A DNA stretch of 64,000 nt from Sneathiella chinensis (GTDB lineage Bacteria > Pseudomonadota > Alphaproteobacteria > Sneathiellales > Sneathiellaceae), in assembly GCF_012720115.1 (NCBI RefSeq), contig NZ_VNWN01000002.1, positions 372,001 to 436,000 on the forward strand, in the 5' to 3' direction. This document shows positions 43,655 through 54,363 of this stretch, in pieces. The first letter of the stretch is position 1; each line of letters begins with the position of its first letter. A program made the position numbers and the translations under genes. The notes under the pieces are model-generated. The model searched no databases. It was not told the origin of the DNA and saw only the letters and a program-made list of their open reading frames with translations.

Positions 43655-44553
43655 CCGATACAACAGATTTCAGAACCATTCCGGAATTGCCGGCACCCTC
43701 GCCCTCAGAAGTATTGCGTCAGCGAATTTTCCAGCATCGGGGCTTGATGATTGGAGGGGGAATTCTGGCGGTTATTGTGCTTGGTGCACTGTTTGCGCCG
43801 GTGTTGGCCCCTTATGACCCCTATTTGCAAGATCTTGCAAATAGGACTGTCCCCCCTGTCTGGATGGACGGCGGGAGTTGGGCTCATGTGCTGGGAACAG
43901 ATCAATTGGGCAGGGATTATTTGACACGCCTGCTCTACGGTGCCCGCATTTCCCTTTTGATTGGTTTGGCTACTGCCGCCATTTCCGGGGTGATCGGCAT
44001 CTCGCTTGGCTTGATCGCCGGTTATTTCGGTGGCCGTGTGGATAATGTCATCATGTTCCTGATTACAACCCGATTGGCCATGCCGGTCATTCTGGTTGCC
44101 CTGGCAGTGGTCGCGCTCATTGGCAGTTCCCTAACCACAGTTATTCTGGTTCTCGGGTTTCTTCTGTGGGAACGGTTCGCTTTGGTGATCAGAGCCTCGA
44201 CCATGCGTTTGAGAACGCTTGAATATGTGGATGCGGCGAAGGCTCAAGGGGCGGGTTCCGTCTGGATCCTGATCAGGGAACTGATCCCCAATCTTGCAAA
44301 CAGCATAATCGTGGTCGCCACGCTAGAGATGGCACATGCCATCATTCTGGAGGCCGCTCTATCCTTTCTGGGGTTGGGAATTCAGCCGCCACTGCCCTCT
44401 TGGGGGTTGATGGTTTCTGAAGGGCGTGAACTGCTGTTGTTTGTTCCGTGGCTTATTACAATTCCCGGTGTCTTTCTTTTTCTACTGGTTCTCTCGATCA
44501 ATCTGGTTGGGGATGGACTGAGAGATGTGACAGCGCCCGATGGAAAGAACTGA
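43651..44553 (+). CDS. Peptide-type ABC transporter permease (DppC family)
   Basis: The 300-residue permease has the DppC N-terminal extension, six membrane segments, LGTDQLGRDYLTRLLYGARISL near 80-101 and a coupling loop EYVDAAKAQGAGSVWILIRELIPN near 190-213. ATG 43651 overlaps the dppB-like stop; the upstream part of the longer frame lies inside that gene. Confidence 0.94.
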   Translation: MTDTTDFRTIPELPAPSPSEVLRQRIFQHRGLMIGGGILAVIVLGALFAPVLAPYDPYLQDLANRTVPPVWMDGGSWAHVLGTDQLGRDYLTRLLYGARISLLIGLATAAISGVIGISLGLIAGYFGGRVDNVIMFLITTRLAMPVILVALAVVALIGSSLTTVILVLGFLLWERFALVIRASTMRLRTLEYVDAAKAQGAGSVWILIRELIPNLANSIIVVATLEMAHAIILEAALSFLGLGIQPPLPSWGLMVSEGRELLLFVPWLITIPGVFLFLLVLSINLVGDGLRDVTAPDGKN

Positions 44554-44563
44554 GAGGGTGGTT

Positions 44564-45565
44564 ATGACTTCACTTCTTTCGATACAAGGACTTCAGGTCG
44601 ATATCGCGACACCGGGAGGCACTTTGCAAGCAGTCAAAAATCTCAATCTGGATGTTCAGAGGGGAGAGACACATTGCATTGTGGGCGAGTCTGGTTGCGG
44701 CAAATCAATAACGGCTTTGGCAATGATTGGGTTGTTGCCGGAAAAAGCCAGAATAACAGCTGGCAGCATCCTTTTTGAGCAACAGAACCTGGCCTGCTTG
44801 AATGAAGCAGGGCTTTCGAACCTGCGCGGAAATCGCATGGCGATGATTTTTCAGGAGCCGATGACCTGCCTAAATCCAACGCTGACAATCGGAACTCAGT
44901 TGACCGAAGGCTTTCTGCGGCATGGAAAAGGCAACAGAAAGGCCGCCTATGAACGCGCCATAATGCTGCTGGAGAAAGTTGGGATCAGTGCTGCGGACAA
45001 AAGGTTCCATCAATACCCCTACAGTCTTTCTGGTGGGTTGCGCCAACGGGTCATGATTGCCATGGCGTTGATGTGCGAACCGGACCTGATCATCGCGGAT
45101 GAACCCACAACGGCACTGGATGTTACCGTTCAGGCGCAGATACTGGCAACTTTGTCCGAGCTTAAATCTGAAATGGGCTTGTCGTTGATTGTGATTACGC
45201 ATGATTTGGGGGTGGTTGCGCGGATCGCAGACAATGTCACGGTTATGTATGCGGGAGAGGCCGTCGAAACAGGGACGGTCAGCCAGGTCTTTGGAAATCC
45301 GGGGCATCCTTACACGGTCGGCCTTCAGAAAAGCGTTGTTGGCTCCGCAGACAGAGATAGTCAGCGACTATCCGTCATTCCGGGCCGGGTTCCCTCACTG
45401 GTGGGTGGATTAACCGGGTGCCGTTTTCGCAATCGCTGCCCGCATGCGATCCCCAAATGTGCCGAAGCGGATATAGATATGTCGGAGCTAGAGGCGGACC
45501 ATACATATCGCTGTTTGCGGAATGTGAGCGCCGGGCGGCCTGAAATGACGGGAGGGGTACTGTGA
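44564..45565 (+). CDS. Peptide-type ABC transporter ATPase (DppD family)
   Basis: The 333-residue ATPase has Walker [11 protein letters not shown], signature [15 protein letters not shown], Walker [13 protein letters not shown] and the C-terminal cysteine-containing region [14 protein letters not shown] typical of OppD/DppD. I chose ATG 44564, preceded by GAGAGG; ATG 44540, inside the end of the permease gene, is possible. Confidence 0.93.
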   Translation: MTSLLSIQGLQVDIATPGGTLQAVKNLNLDVQRGETHCIVGESGCGKSITALAMIGLLPEKARITAGSILFEQQNLACLNEAGLSNLRGNRMAMIFQEPMTCLNPTLTIGTQLTEGFLRHGKGNRKAAYERAIMLLEKVGISAADKRFHQYPYSLSGGLRQRVMIAMALMCEPDLIIADEPTTALDVTVQAQILATLSELKSEMGLSLIVITHDLGVVARIADNVTVMYAGEAVETGTVSQVFGNPGHPYTVGLQKSVVGSADRDSQRLSVIPGRVPSLVGGLTGCRFRNRCPHAIPKCAEADIDMSELEADHTYRCLRNVSAGRPEMTGGVL

Positions 45566-46548
45566 AACTCGCTTCAAAAGGAATGTCGGTTCTGGAGCTT
45601 CAGGATATTCAGAAATGCTATGACGTCCGTCTTGGCATGTTTGGCGGACGGGCGAAATTACAGGCGGTTCGCGATGTCTCCCTAAATCTCTGTAAAGGGG
45701 AAACGCTGGGTGTTGTGGGTGAGTCCGGTTGCGGAAAAAGTACGCTCGCCAAAATTCTGATGGGGCTCCTGAAACCAAGTCAGGGAAAGGTTTTAATTGA
45801 TGGGCAGCCGCTTGAAGGTTTCAGCCCCAAAGACCTGTCGAGAAAAGTTCAGCCTGTCTTTCAAAACCCGTATTCCTCTTTAAACCCGCGCAAGAAAATA
45901 TTCGACATCATATCCATGCCGCTGGAGTTACATGAGCTTGGCACCAAGGCGGATCGCCGGAAAACCGTGATGGATATGATCGAGAAGGTGGGGTTGCCCC
46001 CGTCTATCGCGGAGAGATTCCCAAGCCAGTTATCCGGCGGGCAGCGCCAGCGGATTGCAATTGCCAGAGCCTTGGTTGTCCGGCCTGAGGTGGTCATTCT
46101 CGATGAACCAACTTCTGCGCTGGATGTCTCTGTGCAAGCGCAGATCCTCAATCTCTTGAAGGATCTGCAACAGGAATACGGGCTGACATATCTGATGATT
46201 AGCCATGATCTGTCTGTCATTGAGTATCTCGCTGACAGGGTGGCGGTCATGTATCTCGGGGCGATCGTCGAGGTTGCCTCGGTTGATAAGGTTTTTAAGG
46301 CTCCCCAGCATCCTTACACACAGGCGCTCCTCGACTCGGTCTTGACGCCGGAGCCGGGTCTGGGATTACCACATGTCAATTTGACCGCAGGGTTTCCCAA
46401 TCCCTTAAATCCTCCCAGTGGCTGTGCCTTTCATCCCAGATGCGTTTCCGCTCTCCCGGAATGCGCCCAACATCGGCCGCAACTGACAAGCACCTCCCTG
46501 GGGGATGTTGCCTGCCTTTTGAAAACAGACTTTCAACAGAAAATATGA
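45562..46548 (+). CDS. Peptide-type ABC transporter ATPase (DppF family)
   Basis: The 328-residue ATPase has Walker [10 protein letters not shown], signature LSGGQRQRIAIARAL, Walker [13 protein letters not shown] and the C-terminal GCAFHPRCVSALPEC region of the OppF/DppF type. GTG 45562 overlaps the previous stop as GTGA and has GGGAGGGG upstream, so it is preferred to ATG 45583. The dipeptidase-like gene follows after 15 bases. Confidence 0.93.
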   Translation: MKLASKGMSVLELQDIQKCYDVRLGMFGGRAKLQAVRDVSLNLCKGETLGVVGESGCGKSTLAKILMGLLKPSQGKVLIDGQPLEGFSPKDLSRKVQPVFQNPYSSLNPRKKIFDIISMPLELHELGTKADRRKTVMDMIEKVGLPPSIAERFPSQLSGGQRQRIAIARALVVRPEVVILDEPTSALDVSVQAQILNLLKDLQQEYGLTYLMISHDLSVIEYLADRVAVMYLGAIVEVASVDKVFKAPQHPYTQALLDSVLTPEPGLGLPHVNLTAGFPNPLNPPSGCAFHPRCVSALPECAQHRPQLTSTSLGDVACLLKTDFQQKI

Positions 46549-46563
46549 AGAGGGGTTTATACG

Positions 46564-47571
46564 ATGTCGCTGTCGAGTAAAGAGTTACATGAAGAGTCGA
46601 TAATAGTGGACGCATGCTGTCCATTGCTTGTTATGAAGGATTATGTGGATTGGTATCGTGAGGGCGGGGTAACCGTTGCCTGCCCAACCGTTGGCGGTTT
46701 TCACAGGGCAATGGATACCTTCAAATTCATTGGCTCTTGGCTTCAGTTTATAAAAGAGCGTGATGATCTTGTTCTGATCCGCACCGCCGGTGATATCAAG
46801 AAAGCGAAAGCCGAGGGCAAGCTGGGCGTTCTGATGCATTTTCAAGGGACCGACCCCATTGAGGACTGTCTGGATCTTGTGAATGTTTTCAAATCCTTGG
46901 GGGTGAGCATTATGCAGCTTACCTACAATGTTAAAAACAGAATTGGGGATGGTATTCAGGAGCGGACCGATGCGGGCTTGAGCACATTTGGTGCAAATTT
47001 CATTCACCGGTGCAATCAGCAGGGCGTAATCGTGGATTGCTCCCATACGGGGTATCAAACCTCAATGGAAGCCATTGAAGTGTCAGAGCAGCCGGTTATT
47101 CTGTCCCATGCAAATCCTCGCGGTGTTTTTGACCGATCTCGCAATGTTCCGGACGATTTGATCCGGGCGATCGCGAAGAATGGCGGTGTCATCGGTGTTG
47201 TTGGATATCCGGGTTTTGTCGCGGACAGCCCCCGGCCGACACTCAATCAATTCATGGATCATATCGACTATCTGGTAAATATTGCCGGTATTGATCATGT
47301 GGGACTTGGCATCGACTATTACGCTGGCATGCATGGGGTGGCTGATTTAAAAATGGCCATGCAGGCTTATCAGGAGGCCAAAGCCTCTGGCCGATGGAGT
47401 GGAGACGCGTATCCGCCGCCGCCTTATTACTATCCTGAAGGAATTGAAACGCCGCAAACGTTGTCAAATCTTACTGCAGGATTGATGGAACGGGGATACT
47501 CGGAACAAGATACCCGGAAAATTCTGGGGTCCAACTGGACCCGCGTTTATGAGACCGTACTGGGCGAGTAA
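46564..47571 (+). CDS. Peptidase M19 (membrane dipeptidase) family protein with altered metal site
   Basis: The 335-residue protein has the M19 beta/alpha-barrel pattern, including DCSHTGYQTS near 160, PVILSHANPRGVFD near 177, and DHVGLGIDYYAGMHG near 245. The usual N-terminal zinc motif DGHND is replaced by DACCP at about 18-22, and the position of the bridging glutamate reads HFQGT rather than IEGG. The two C-terminal histidine ligands are kept. Catalysis may therefore use a different metal site or substrate, or be lost. It ends the Dpp operon, so a role on the imported compound is likely. Confidence 0.85.
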   Translation: MSLSSKELHEESIIVDACCPLLVMKDYVDWYREGGVTVACPTVGGFHRAMDTFKFIGSWLQFIKERDDLVLIRTAGDIKKAKAEGKLGVLMHFQGTDPIEDCLDLVNVFKSLGVSIMQLTYNVKNRIGDGIQERTDAGLSTFGANFIHRCNQQGVIVDCSHTGYQTSMEAIEVSEQPVILSHANPRGVFDRSRNVPDDLIRAIAKNGGVIGVVGYPGFVADSPRPTLNQFMDHIDYLVNIAGIDHVGLGIDYYAGMHGVADLKMAMQAYQEAKASGRWSGDAYPPPPYYYPEGIETPQTLSNLTAGLMERGYSEQDTRKILGSNWTRVYETVLGE

Positions 47572-47591
47572 GGCCCAGAAGGTTGTCGAGT

Positions 47592-47625
47592 GGGCTGCAG
47601 GGCTCTTCCAAAAGCGCTGCAGCCC
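47592..47625 (+). terminator. Probable transcription end of the Dpp/dipeptidase operon
   Basis: GGGCTGCAG (47592-47600) pairs perfectly with CTGCAGCCC (47617-47625), starting 20 bases after the stop. The following bases are TAATAAATC, without a real T run, so its efficiency is uncertain. Confidence 0.5.
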
Positions 47626-47838
47626 TAATAAATCATCGGCCTGAATATCCGGCACGACCGGTTCAACATTGTGCCCCATTGGATCCCGCTTTGATTATCC
47701 GCCGTTATTTGAAAAGGCGGAATTGATCCGACATGAAGAGGTCCTGACCCTGAATTTTGTCTGTTTAGACCGCTGCAGGACCTAAGTCTAATGCTCTATC
47801 GGGGGGCTTTTGACTTGAAATTGAAAACGATCAGAAGT

Positions 47839-47852
47839 TTGTGCAAGCGCAA
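47839..47852. promoter_or_regulatory. Probable NnrR-type (CRP/FNR family) binding site of the nos operon
   Basis: TTGTGCAAGCGCAA reads on the minus strand as TTGCG-CTTG-CACAA, which matches the TTGCG-N4-CACAA consensus known for NnrR in Rhodobacter. Its centre (47845.5) lies 41.5 bases before the start predicted from the -10 element at 47875-47880, the classical class II activator position. The likely regulator is encoded at 56762-57445. Confidence 0.72.
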
Positions 47853-47874
47853 ATAACGCGATTTTGATCCCGCC

Positions 47875-47880
47875 TATAGT
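47875..47880 (+). promoter_or_regulatory. -10 element of the nosR promoter
   Basis: TATAGT matches five of six consensus bases. No -35 element is evident at the usual distance; the NnrR-type site takes that place. Predicted start is near 47887, giving a leader of about 88 bases. Confidence 0.55.
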
Positions 47881-47974
47881 CCTTTTCAACAGCATTTGAT
47901 TTCGCAAGATACTCTCATAAATGGCTTAGAGGGAGTGGCATTTCAAATGCAATTCGTTGTCAGGGGGCTATGGG

Positions 47975-50203
47975 ATGGCGTTGTCTTCATATTATATCCG
48001 TCAGCTTGTGTCTTGTATCCCAATAATGTTGGCTTGCCTTCTGGTGGTTGCAGTCCCGGCAAAAGCCTCGGAAACCATACAGGATGTTCTTCAGAATACG
48101 CCGGTCACGAGTTTCTTTCCAGATGCGGATCGCTGGGAAGCCGTTGGGGGCGGACAACCGATCCATGCAGCGAAAGAGCAGGAGAAAACGGTCGGCTATG
48201 CGTTTTTGAACACTGATTTTGTTGGCGCTGTTGGGTATTCCGGAAAGCCGATCGTTGTGCTCGTCGCCCTTGATGCAAACGGTCAGATTGTGAATGCAAA
48301 GCTGGTCCATCACGCTGAACCTATTGTTCTTTCCGGTATTCCTGAGCAGAAGATTGTTGATTTTATCGAGGGGTACCGAGGGACAGATATTCTGAAAATG
48401 GCGCGGGAAAAAGGAGGGGAACCTCCCCCCGTTGATATTGTCTCTGGCGCCACCGTGACTGTTATGGTCATAGACGACAGCATCAAGCGGGCGTCCGTAC
48501 GGGTCGCCAAGATCCTGGGTTTGGCCGGAATGACTGCCGATGATCCGACTGAACGGATCAAGCGGACCCTTATCCTGAAAGACGATGAGATTTATGATTG
48601 GGACACGCTTGTCGGGAACGGATCTGTCCGTAGGTTGCATCTGAGCCTTGGGGATATCAACAAGGGGTTTCGGGCGCATGGCAACGCGAAAGCCATTGCA
48701 AGGCCGGAAAAAGGAAAGCCTGAAGGAACCTATATTGATTTGTATGTGGCGTCTTTGGCCGTTCCTGAAATTGCGCGCAGTCTTCTCGGGAAATTTGAGT
48801 ATCGAAACTATGAGAAGCGAATTCAGGAAGGACAAAACGCCTTTCTGATCATGGGGCGTGGACAATATTCCTTCCGCGGGTCGGGGTATGTGCGGGGCGG
48901 AATATTCGATCGGATCCAGATCGTTCAGGATGGAGAAACCATTCGGTTTATTGATCGCTTCTATAAAAATCTGGGCCGTATCGAGGCTGAAAACGCCCCT
49001 CGTTTTGATGAAGTCGGTCTTTTCTATACACCGCCTGATACTGTCTTCAATCCAGCAGACCCCTGGCAGTTGCAACTGTTGGTCCAGAGGGCCGTGGGTG
49101 CCCTGGAGAAAGTCTTCATTGCCTATGACATTTCCTATCAGTTGCCTGACGCCTATGTGAAGGTGACCGCGCCACAGGTTGCTGCCCAGCCTGTTGTTTC
49201 CACACGAACCGCCGAAGAGATCGCGGCCTCAAATGCACTTTGGCAGCGGATCTGGATGCAAAAGCTGCCCGAAATCGGAATTCTGATCGGGGCGATCACT
49301 CTCTTAACCCTTGTCTTCTTTGTTCAAAACCAGATCGTGCGTAGAACCATTCTGACAGACCGACTGAGAATTGCGTTTCTGCTTTTCACGCTGTTCTGGA
49401 TCGGGTTCTACGCGCAAGCGCAACTGTCTGTCGTGAATGTTTTGGTCTTTGCCAATGCCTTGCTGACAGATTTCCAATGGCAGTTTTTCCTGATGGAGCC
49501 ATTGATCTTTATTCTGTGGTGTTCCGTCGCTGTTTCCTTGCTGTTCTGGGGGCGGGGAGCCTTTTGTGGATGGTTATGCCCGTTCGGGGCCCTGCAGGAG
49601 TTGCTGAACAAGCTGGCGCGCCGTGTCGGAATTAAACAGGTGACCGTGCCCTGGTGGCTTCATGAGCGGCTCTGGCCAATCAAGTATATTATCTTTTTGG
49701 CTCTTCTTGGTGTTTCTGTCTATTCCCTGCATCTTGCAGAAACACTGTCAGAAATTGAACCATTCCGGACATCAATTGTTCTGAGATTTATGCGCGGCTG
49801 GCCTTATCTGTTGTTTGTTTTTTCCCTGTTGGCCGCAGGATTGTTCATTGAAAGATTTTACTGTCGTTACCTGTGCCCGTTGGGTGCCGCGCTCGCCATT
49901 CCCGGCAAGCTTGCCATGTTTAACTGGCTGAAACGGTACAACAATTGTGGCGATCCCTGCCAGAAATGTGCGCAGGACTGCATGGTTCAGGCAATCGATC
50001 CGCAGGGTAATATCAATCCCAATGAATGTCTCTACTGTTTGAACTGCCAGCAGCTTTACTACGACAAGGATGTTTGTCCGGTCGTGATTCATGCCCTTGC
50101 AAAAGCGCGCAAATCGGATCCCAAAGCCAATGCGACAGTAGCCGACGGGGATTCCCAGTATCGCAGACCTCGGCGCCTCAATCAGCCGAGACCTTTTGAG
50201 TGA
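47975..50203 (+). CDS. nosR: NosR, nitrous oxide reductase electron donor/expression protein
   Basis: The 742-residue membrane protein has a signal/first membrane segment (about 8-32), a periplasmic FMN-binding domain with the covalent-flavin motif SGATVT near residue 157, five or more membrane segments from about 430, two CxxxCP motifs (CGWLCPFG and CRYLCPLG), and a C-terminal ferredoxin-like region with [12 protein letters not shown] and CLYCLNC cysteines. ATG 47975 has CAGGGGGC upstream. NosR passes electrons from quinol toward NosZ and is needed for nosZ expression and activity. It is the first gene of the nosRZDFYLX operon. Confidence 0.96.
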   Translation: MALSSYYIRQLVSCIPIMLACLLVVAVPAKASETIQDVLQNTPVTSFFPDADRWEAVGGGQPIHAAKEQEKTVGYAFLNTDFVGAVGYSGKPIVVLVALDANGQIVNAKLVHHAEPIVLSGIPEQKIVDFIEGYRGTDILKMAREKGGEPPPVDIVSGATVTVMVIDDSIKRASVRVAKILGLAGMTADDPTERIKRTLILKDDEIYDWDTLVGNGSVRRLHLSLGDINKGFRAHGNAKAIARPEKGKPEGTYIDLYVASLAVPEIARSLLGKFEYRNYEKRIQEGQNAFLIMGRGQYSFRGSGYVRGGIFDRIQIVQDGETIRFIDRFYKNLGRIEAENAPRFDEVGLFYTPPDTVFNPADPWQLQLLVQRAVGALEKVFIAYDISYQLPDAYVKVTAPQVAAQPVVSTRTAEEIAASNALWQRIWMQKLPEIGILIGAITLLTLVFFVQNQIVRRTILTDRLRIAFLLFTLFWIGFYAQAQLSVVNVLVFANALLTDFQWQFFLMEPLIFILWCSVAVSLLFWGRGAFCGWLCPFGALQELLNKLARRVGIKQVTVPWWLHERLWPIKYIIFLALLGVSVYSLHLAETLSEIEPFRTSIVLRFMRGWPYLLFVFSLLAAGLFIERFYCRYLCPLGAALAIPGKLAMFNWLKRYNNCGDPCQKCAQDCMVQAIDPQGNINPNECLYCLNCQQLYYDKDVCPVVIHALAKARKSDPKANATVADGDSQYRRPRRLNQPRPFE

Positions 50204-50238
50204 AAATTCTGTGTCTTATTTTTATTAGGAGAAACGAA

Positions 50239-52140
50239 ATGAAAGACGACACTGAGAAAATGGCAGATGTATCCCGGCGCTCTCTATTGAGTGGTTCTGC
50301 TGCAGTGGCAGGTCTGGGCGCGTTTGGGGGAGCAGCTTTGATGACGTCTCCGAAGCTTGCGCGCGCAGCTACGGGGAGTGCAGAAGTGGCTCCGGGTGAT
50401 CTGGACGAATATTACGGTTTCTGGAGTGGGGGGCAATCTGGCGAAGTCCGGATCCTGGGGGTGCCGTCCATGCGAGAACTGATGCGGATCCCCGTGTTCA
50501 ATCGCTGTAGTGCAACCGGGTGGGGACAGACCGACGAAAGTGTCAAAATCCTGACTGAGCATATGCTCCCCAAGGAAAAGGAGTTCTGGAAGGATAAAGG
50601 GGGGTTCCCGCTGAATGGTGATACCCATCATCCGCATATGTCCTTTACAAACGGGACCTATGATGGTCGGTATATCTGGGTCAATGACAAAGCCAATACC
50701 CGGGTTGCCCGGATCCGCTGTGATATCATGAAGGTGGACAAGATCATTTCCATCCCGAATGCTGCGGATATCCACGGGATGCGGCCCCAGAAATATCCAA
50801 AAACAAAATATATCTTCGCAAATGGTGAGCACCGGGTGCCGCTTCCCAATGACGGGTCTGTTCTGGATGACCCTTCAAAATATCATGCCGTATTTTCTGC
50901 GGTTGATGGGGAGAAAATGGAGGTGGCCTGGCAGGTCATTGTCAGTGGTAACCTCGATAATGTGGAAGCTGACTATCAGGGTAAATATGCCATCTCCAGT
51001 TGCTACAATTCCGAAGAAGGCGTGACCCTTGCCGAAATGACAGCCAATGAGCAGGACTGGGCCATCGTTTTTGATATCGAAGCGATTGAAGCCGGTGTTG
51101 CCGCCGGGGATTTCAAAACCTATGAGGGAGATGTTCCTGTTCTTGATGGACGGAAGGGTTCCAAATACACGCGCTATATCCCCATTTCCAACAGTCCCCA
51201 CGGCGTGAACGCGTCACCGGACGGAAAATACATGATGATCAATGGAAAGCTGTCCCCAACGGTTTCCGTGATCGAGATGGCGAAGCTTCCGGATGTTTTC
51301 AAGGACAAGATCAAGCCCCGGGATGCTGTTGTTGCTGAACCGGAACTGGGTTTGGGGCCGCTCCACACGGCCTTTGATGGACGGGGGAATGCCTATACAA
51401 CGTTGTTCCTGGATAGTCAGATTTGTAAGTGGGATATTGAGAAGGCCATACAGAAATTTGCCGGTCAGGATGTTGATCCCATTTTGGAGAAACTGGATGT
51501 TCAGTATCAGCCGGGACACAATCACACCTCCATGGGGGAAACCAGTGACGCGGATGGCAAGTGGCTGATTTCCCTGAATAAGTTTTCCAAGGATCGGTAC
51601 ATTAACGTTGGGCCACTGAAACCTGAAAATGATCAGCTGATTGATATTTCCGGTGACAAGATGAAGGTGGTTCACGATGGGCCGACTTTTGCGGAACCGC
51701 ATGATTGTATCATTGTGCATCGCTCTATCGTAAATCCACGGCAGGTTTATGACCGGGAAGATCCCATGTTCGACGAGATCAAGGCTCGTGCGAAAGCGGA
51801 TGGGGTTGAAGACCTTGAGTATGCGGACCAGGTCATTCGGGACGGCAATAAAGTCCGCGTTTACATGTTCTCGGCTGCCCCGACCTTCTCTCTTGAAAAG
51901 TTTACGGTCAAACAGGGGGACGAGGTCACGATTACCGTCACAAATATTGACGATGTGGATGACTTGACCCACGGTTTAACGATTTCAAACTATGGCGTTG
52001 CCATGGAAATCGGTCCGCAACAAACCGCCTCCGTCACCTTCAAGGCTGACTATCCGGGGGTTCACTGGTTCTATTGTCAATGGTTCTGTCATGCACTGCA
52101 TATGGAAATGCGGGGCAGAATGCTGGTGGAGCCCAAGTAA
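50239..52140 (+). CDS. nosZ: Nitrous oxide reductase, clade I (Tat-exported)
   Basis: The 633-residue enzyme reduces N2O to N2 in the periplasm. A twin-arginine signal (SRRSLLSGS near residue 12) marks clade I. The beta-propeller carries the CuZ histidines in DTHHPHM, DIHG, SPHGVN, GPLHT, GHNHTS and EPHD segments. The C-terminal cupredoxin domain has the full CuA set: His578, Cys613, Trp615, Cys617, His621, Met624. ATG 50239 follows TTAGGAGAAACGAA; the longer frame begins inside nosR. It lies 35 bases after nosR and is followed directly by the maturation genes nosDFYL. Confidence 0.98.
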   Translation: MKDDTEKMADVSRRSLLSGSAAVAGLGAFGGAALMTSPKLARAATGSAEVAPGDLDEYYGFWSGGQSGEVRILGVPSMRELMRIPVFNRCSATGWGQTDESVKILTEHMLPKEKEFWKDKGGFPLNGDTHHPHMSFTNGTYDGRYIWVNDKANTRVARIRCDIMKVDKIISIPNAADIHGMRPQKYPKTKYIFANGEHRVPLPNDGSVLDDPSKYHAVFSAVDGEKMEVAWQVIVSGNLDNVEADYQGKYAISSCYNSEEGVTLAEMTANEQDWAIVFDIEAIEAGVAAGDFKTYEGDVPVLDGRKGSKYTRYIPISNSPHGVNASPDGKYMMINGKLSPTVSVIEMAKLPDVFKDKIKPRDAVVAEPELGLGPLHTAFDGRGNAYTTLFLDSQICKWDIEKAIQKFAGQDVDPILEKLDVQYQPGHNHTSMGETSDADGKWLISLNKFSKDRYINVGPLKPENDQLIDISGDKMKVVHDGPTFAEPHDCIIVHRSIVNPRQVYDREDPMFDEIKARAKADGVEDLEYADQVIRDGNKVRVYMFSAAPTFSLEKFTVKQGDEVTITVTNIDDVDDLTHGLTISNYGVAMEIGPQQTASVTFKADYPGVHWFYCQWFCHALHMEMRGRMLVEPK

Positions 52141-52141
52141 G

Positions 52142-53416
52142 ATGAAAAATCGTCCCGGATATATCTCAGGACGGTTCTGGAGGGCGGCAGCCGTTGCGGT
52201 TGCCGCGCTTCTCCTCTCGTTATCCATGGCTCATGCTGAAGATGTCCATGTTGACGGATCGCTGCAGGATGCCCTTGCAAAAGCCAGGGATGGCGACGCC
52301 CTGCATCTTCAGGACGGTGTTTATCAGGGGCCATTGACGATTACCAAATCCGTTCAAATCATTGGGGCTGGAGAAACAGTCATTCAAGGAAATGGTCACG
52401 GGTCGGTGATTACGGTGCAGGCCCCGGATGTGAAACTGTTTAATTTGACCATAACCGGCTCCGGATTATCTCTGGAAGCACAGGATAGTGGAATATTTCT
52501 CGATAAAACCGCCGAGAATGCACTGGTTGAGGGAAACAAGGTGCTCGACAACCTGATTGGTGTCTATGTTTCCGGAGCCAAAAACAGCGTTGTTCGCAAA
52601 AACCATATTCTGGGCCGTCAGGATCTCAGAATGAACGAGCGCGGGAATGGTGTGCAAATCTGGAATGCACCCGGAACGGTGATCGAGAACAATGTCATTG
52701 AATATGGTCGCGACGGGATTTTTGTGACCACCAGCAAGAAGAATGTTTTTAGAGACAACAGGATGGAAAACCTCAGGTTTGCCATCCACTATATGTACAC
52801 AAACCGCAGTACAGTCTCTGGCAACCTCTCAATCGGGAACCACATTGGATATGCGTTGATGTCGTCAACTGACCTGATCGTCGAGAATAATATCTCGCGG
52901 GAAGATCGGGATCATGGCTTTCTATTGAATTACGCCAACCGCATGACCATGACCCGGAATGTGGTGAGTGGTGGGACCGATAAATGTATTTTTATCTATA
53001 ACTCTCACCGCAATCATATCCGGCAAAACCTGCTGTCCGATTGCTTGATCGGCATTCATTTCACGGCCGGTTCTCAAAAGAACATGATTTCAGAAAATGC
53101 GTTTGTCAGCAATCAAACCCAGGTCAAGTATGTGGGAACCAGATGGCTGGAATGGTCCGTTGATGGTGTCGGCAATTACTGGTCTGACCATGTGGCTTTT
53201 GATCTGGACAAAAACGGGATAGCGGATGCTGTCTACCGGCCAAATGACCTGACGGATCAAATCATATGGAAGTACCCCACTGCTCGGCTTTTGATGAATA
53301 GCCCGGCTGTGCAGGTCCTTAAATATGCCCAAACCCAGTTCCCGGCATTGCATCCGGGAGGCGTGATTGACAGCGCCCCGCTGATGCAGGTGCCTGCAAG
53401 TTTGGAGCGGAGGTGA
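52142..53416 (+). CDS. nosD: NosD, periplasmic copper-cluster maturation protein
   Basis: The 424-residue protein has a signal peptide (about 1-31, ending SMAHA) and a right-handed beta-helix of carbohydrate-binding/PbH1-type repeats, with N-rich turns such as NVIEYGRDGIFVTTSKKNVFRDN. NosD works with the NosFY transporter and NosL to supply the CuZ cluster. ATG 52142 is one base past the nosZ stop; the longer frame is a nosZ overlap artefact. Confidence 0.94.
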   Translation: MKNRPGYISGRFWRAAAVAVAALLLSLSMAHAEDVHVDGSLQDALAKARDGDALHLQDGVYQGPLTITKSVQIIGAGETVIQGNGHGSVITVQAPDVKLFNLTITGSGLSLEAQDSGIFLDKTAENALVEGNKVLDNLIGVYVSGAKNSVVRKNHILGRQDLRMNERGNGVQIWNAPGTVIENNVIEYGRDGIFVTTSKKNVFRDNRMENLRFAIHYMYTNRSTVSGNLSIGNHIGYALMSSTDLIVENNISREDRDHGFLLNYANRMTMTRNVVSGGTDKCIFIYNSHRNHIRQNLLSDCLIGIHFTAGSQKNMISENAFVSNQTQVKYVGTRWLEWSVDGVGNYWSDHVAFDLDKNGIADAVYRPNDLTDQIIWKYPTARLLMNSPAVQVLKYAQTQFPALHPGGVIDSAPLMQVPASLERR

Positions 53417-54363
53417 CAAGGATGAAAATGTCTATCAAACCAGTAGTCTCTGCCCTTGGCGTTTCGAAGAATTTTGGTCAGGTCAAGGCGTTGCAAGACG
53501 TGTCGTTGACCTTGGGCAAGGGAGAGTGTCTGGCCCTGGTCGGTCACAATGGCGCTGGGAAAAGCACATTGATCAAGATCCTGCTGGGCTTGATACCTCC
53601 CACCCGAGGCATGGTGCATGTCATGGGGGCGGATGTCCAAAAGCGTGGTTTTAAAAAGTGCCGGCAGCATATTGGCTTTTTGCCGGAACAAATCCTCTTC
53701 CAGAAGAATATGACGGGACGAGAATTGCTGCTTTTTTACGCCAAGCTGAAGGGGGCCCCCGGTTCACAGGTGAATGACCTGTTTCGGAAATTTGAACTTG
53801 AAGCCGCCGCTGACTACCGGATTTCCACCTATTCAAAGGGGATGCGTCAGAAACTTGGATTGGCTCAAGCCTTGCTGGGGGAGCCGGAATTTCTCATTCT
53901 GGATGAACCCACGTCCGGGCTGGACCCCATGGCGCGGCAAAAAATCTACCATATTCTTGGTGAGGAAAAACAAAAAGGCACATCCATTCTGATTTCCTCT
54001 CATGTTCTTACTGAAATTGATGATCGGGTTGATCGTGCGGTCATCCTGAATTCGGGGCGTGTCGTTGGGGATGGTACCCTGACAGGCCTAACCCAACAGC
54101 TTGCGATCCAGTCCCGAATTGTTATCGAGGCGACACCTGCCGCCTGTGAACGCATTAAAACAGTTTTCGCCCACGAACTTGATATTCAACAAACAACACA
54201 AAGGCATGTGGTTATACATTGTGAACAAGCGCGCAAGGTTCCAATTTTAAACAGCATTTATGCTTTGGGAATCCAGTTTAGTGACATTCGGATAATTGAT
54301 CCGACACTGGAGGAAATTTTCGGAGCCTACATGCATATGGATAGGGGAGGGGCCAATGGCTAA
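53413..54363 (+). CDS. nosF: NosF, ABC transporter ATPase for NosZ maturation
   Basis: The 316-residue ATPase has Walker A GHNGAGKST, the NosF/NatA-type signature YSKGMRQKLGLAQAL and Walker B LILDEPTSGLD, followed by a C-terminal regulatory part. GTG 53413 overlaps the nosD stop and has GGAGCGGAG upstream; ATG 53422 is an alternative. It powers the NosY permease. Confidence 0.95.
   Translation: MTRMKMSIKPVVSALGVSKNFGQVKALQDVSLTLGKGECLALVGHNGAGKSTLIKILLGLIPPTRGMVHVMGADVQKRGFKKCRQHIGFLPEQILFQKNMTGRELLLFYAKLKGAPGSQVNDLFRKFELEAAADYRISTYSKGMRQKLGLAQALLGEPEFLILDEPTSGLDPMARQKIYHILGEEKQKGTSILISSHVLTEIDDRVDRAVILNSGRVVGDGTLTGLTQQLAIQSRIVIEATPAACERIKTVFAHELDIQQTTQRHVVIHCEQARKVPILNSIYALGIQFSDIRIIDPTLEEIFGAYMHMDRGGANG

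Larger units (their letters stand above)
47572..47974. other. Intergenic region between the dipeptidase-like gene and nosR
   Basis: About 400 bases with no convincing gene. It holds a hairpin just after the dipeptidase stop and, further right, the probable NnrR site and promoter for nosR, all listed separately. The stretch 47630-47830 shows nothing I can name. Confidence 0.6.
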
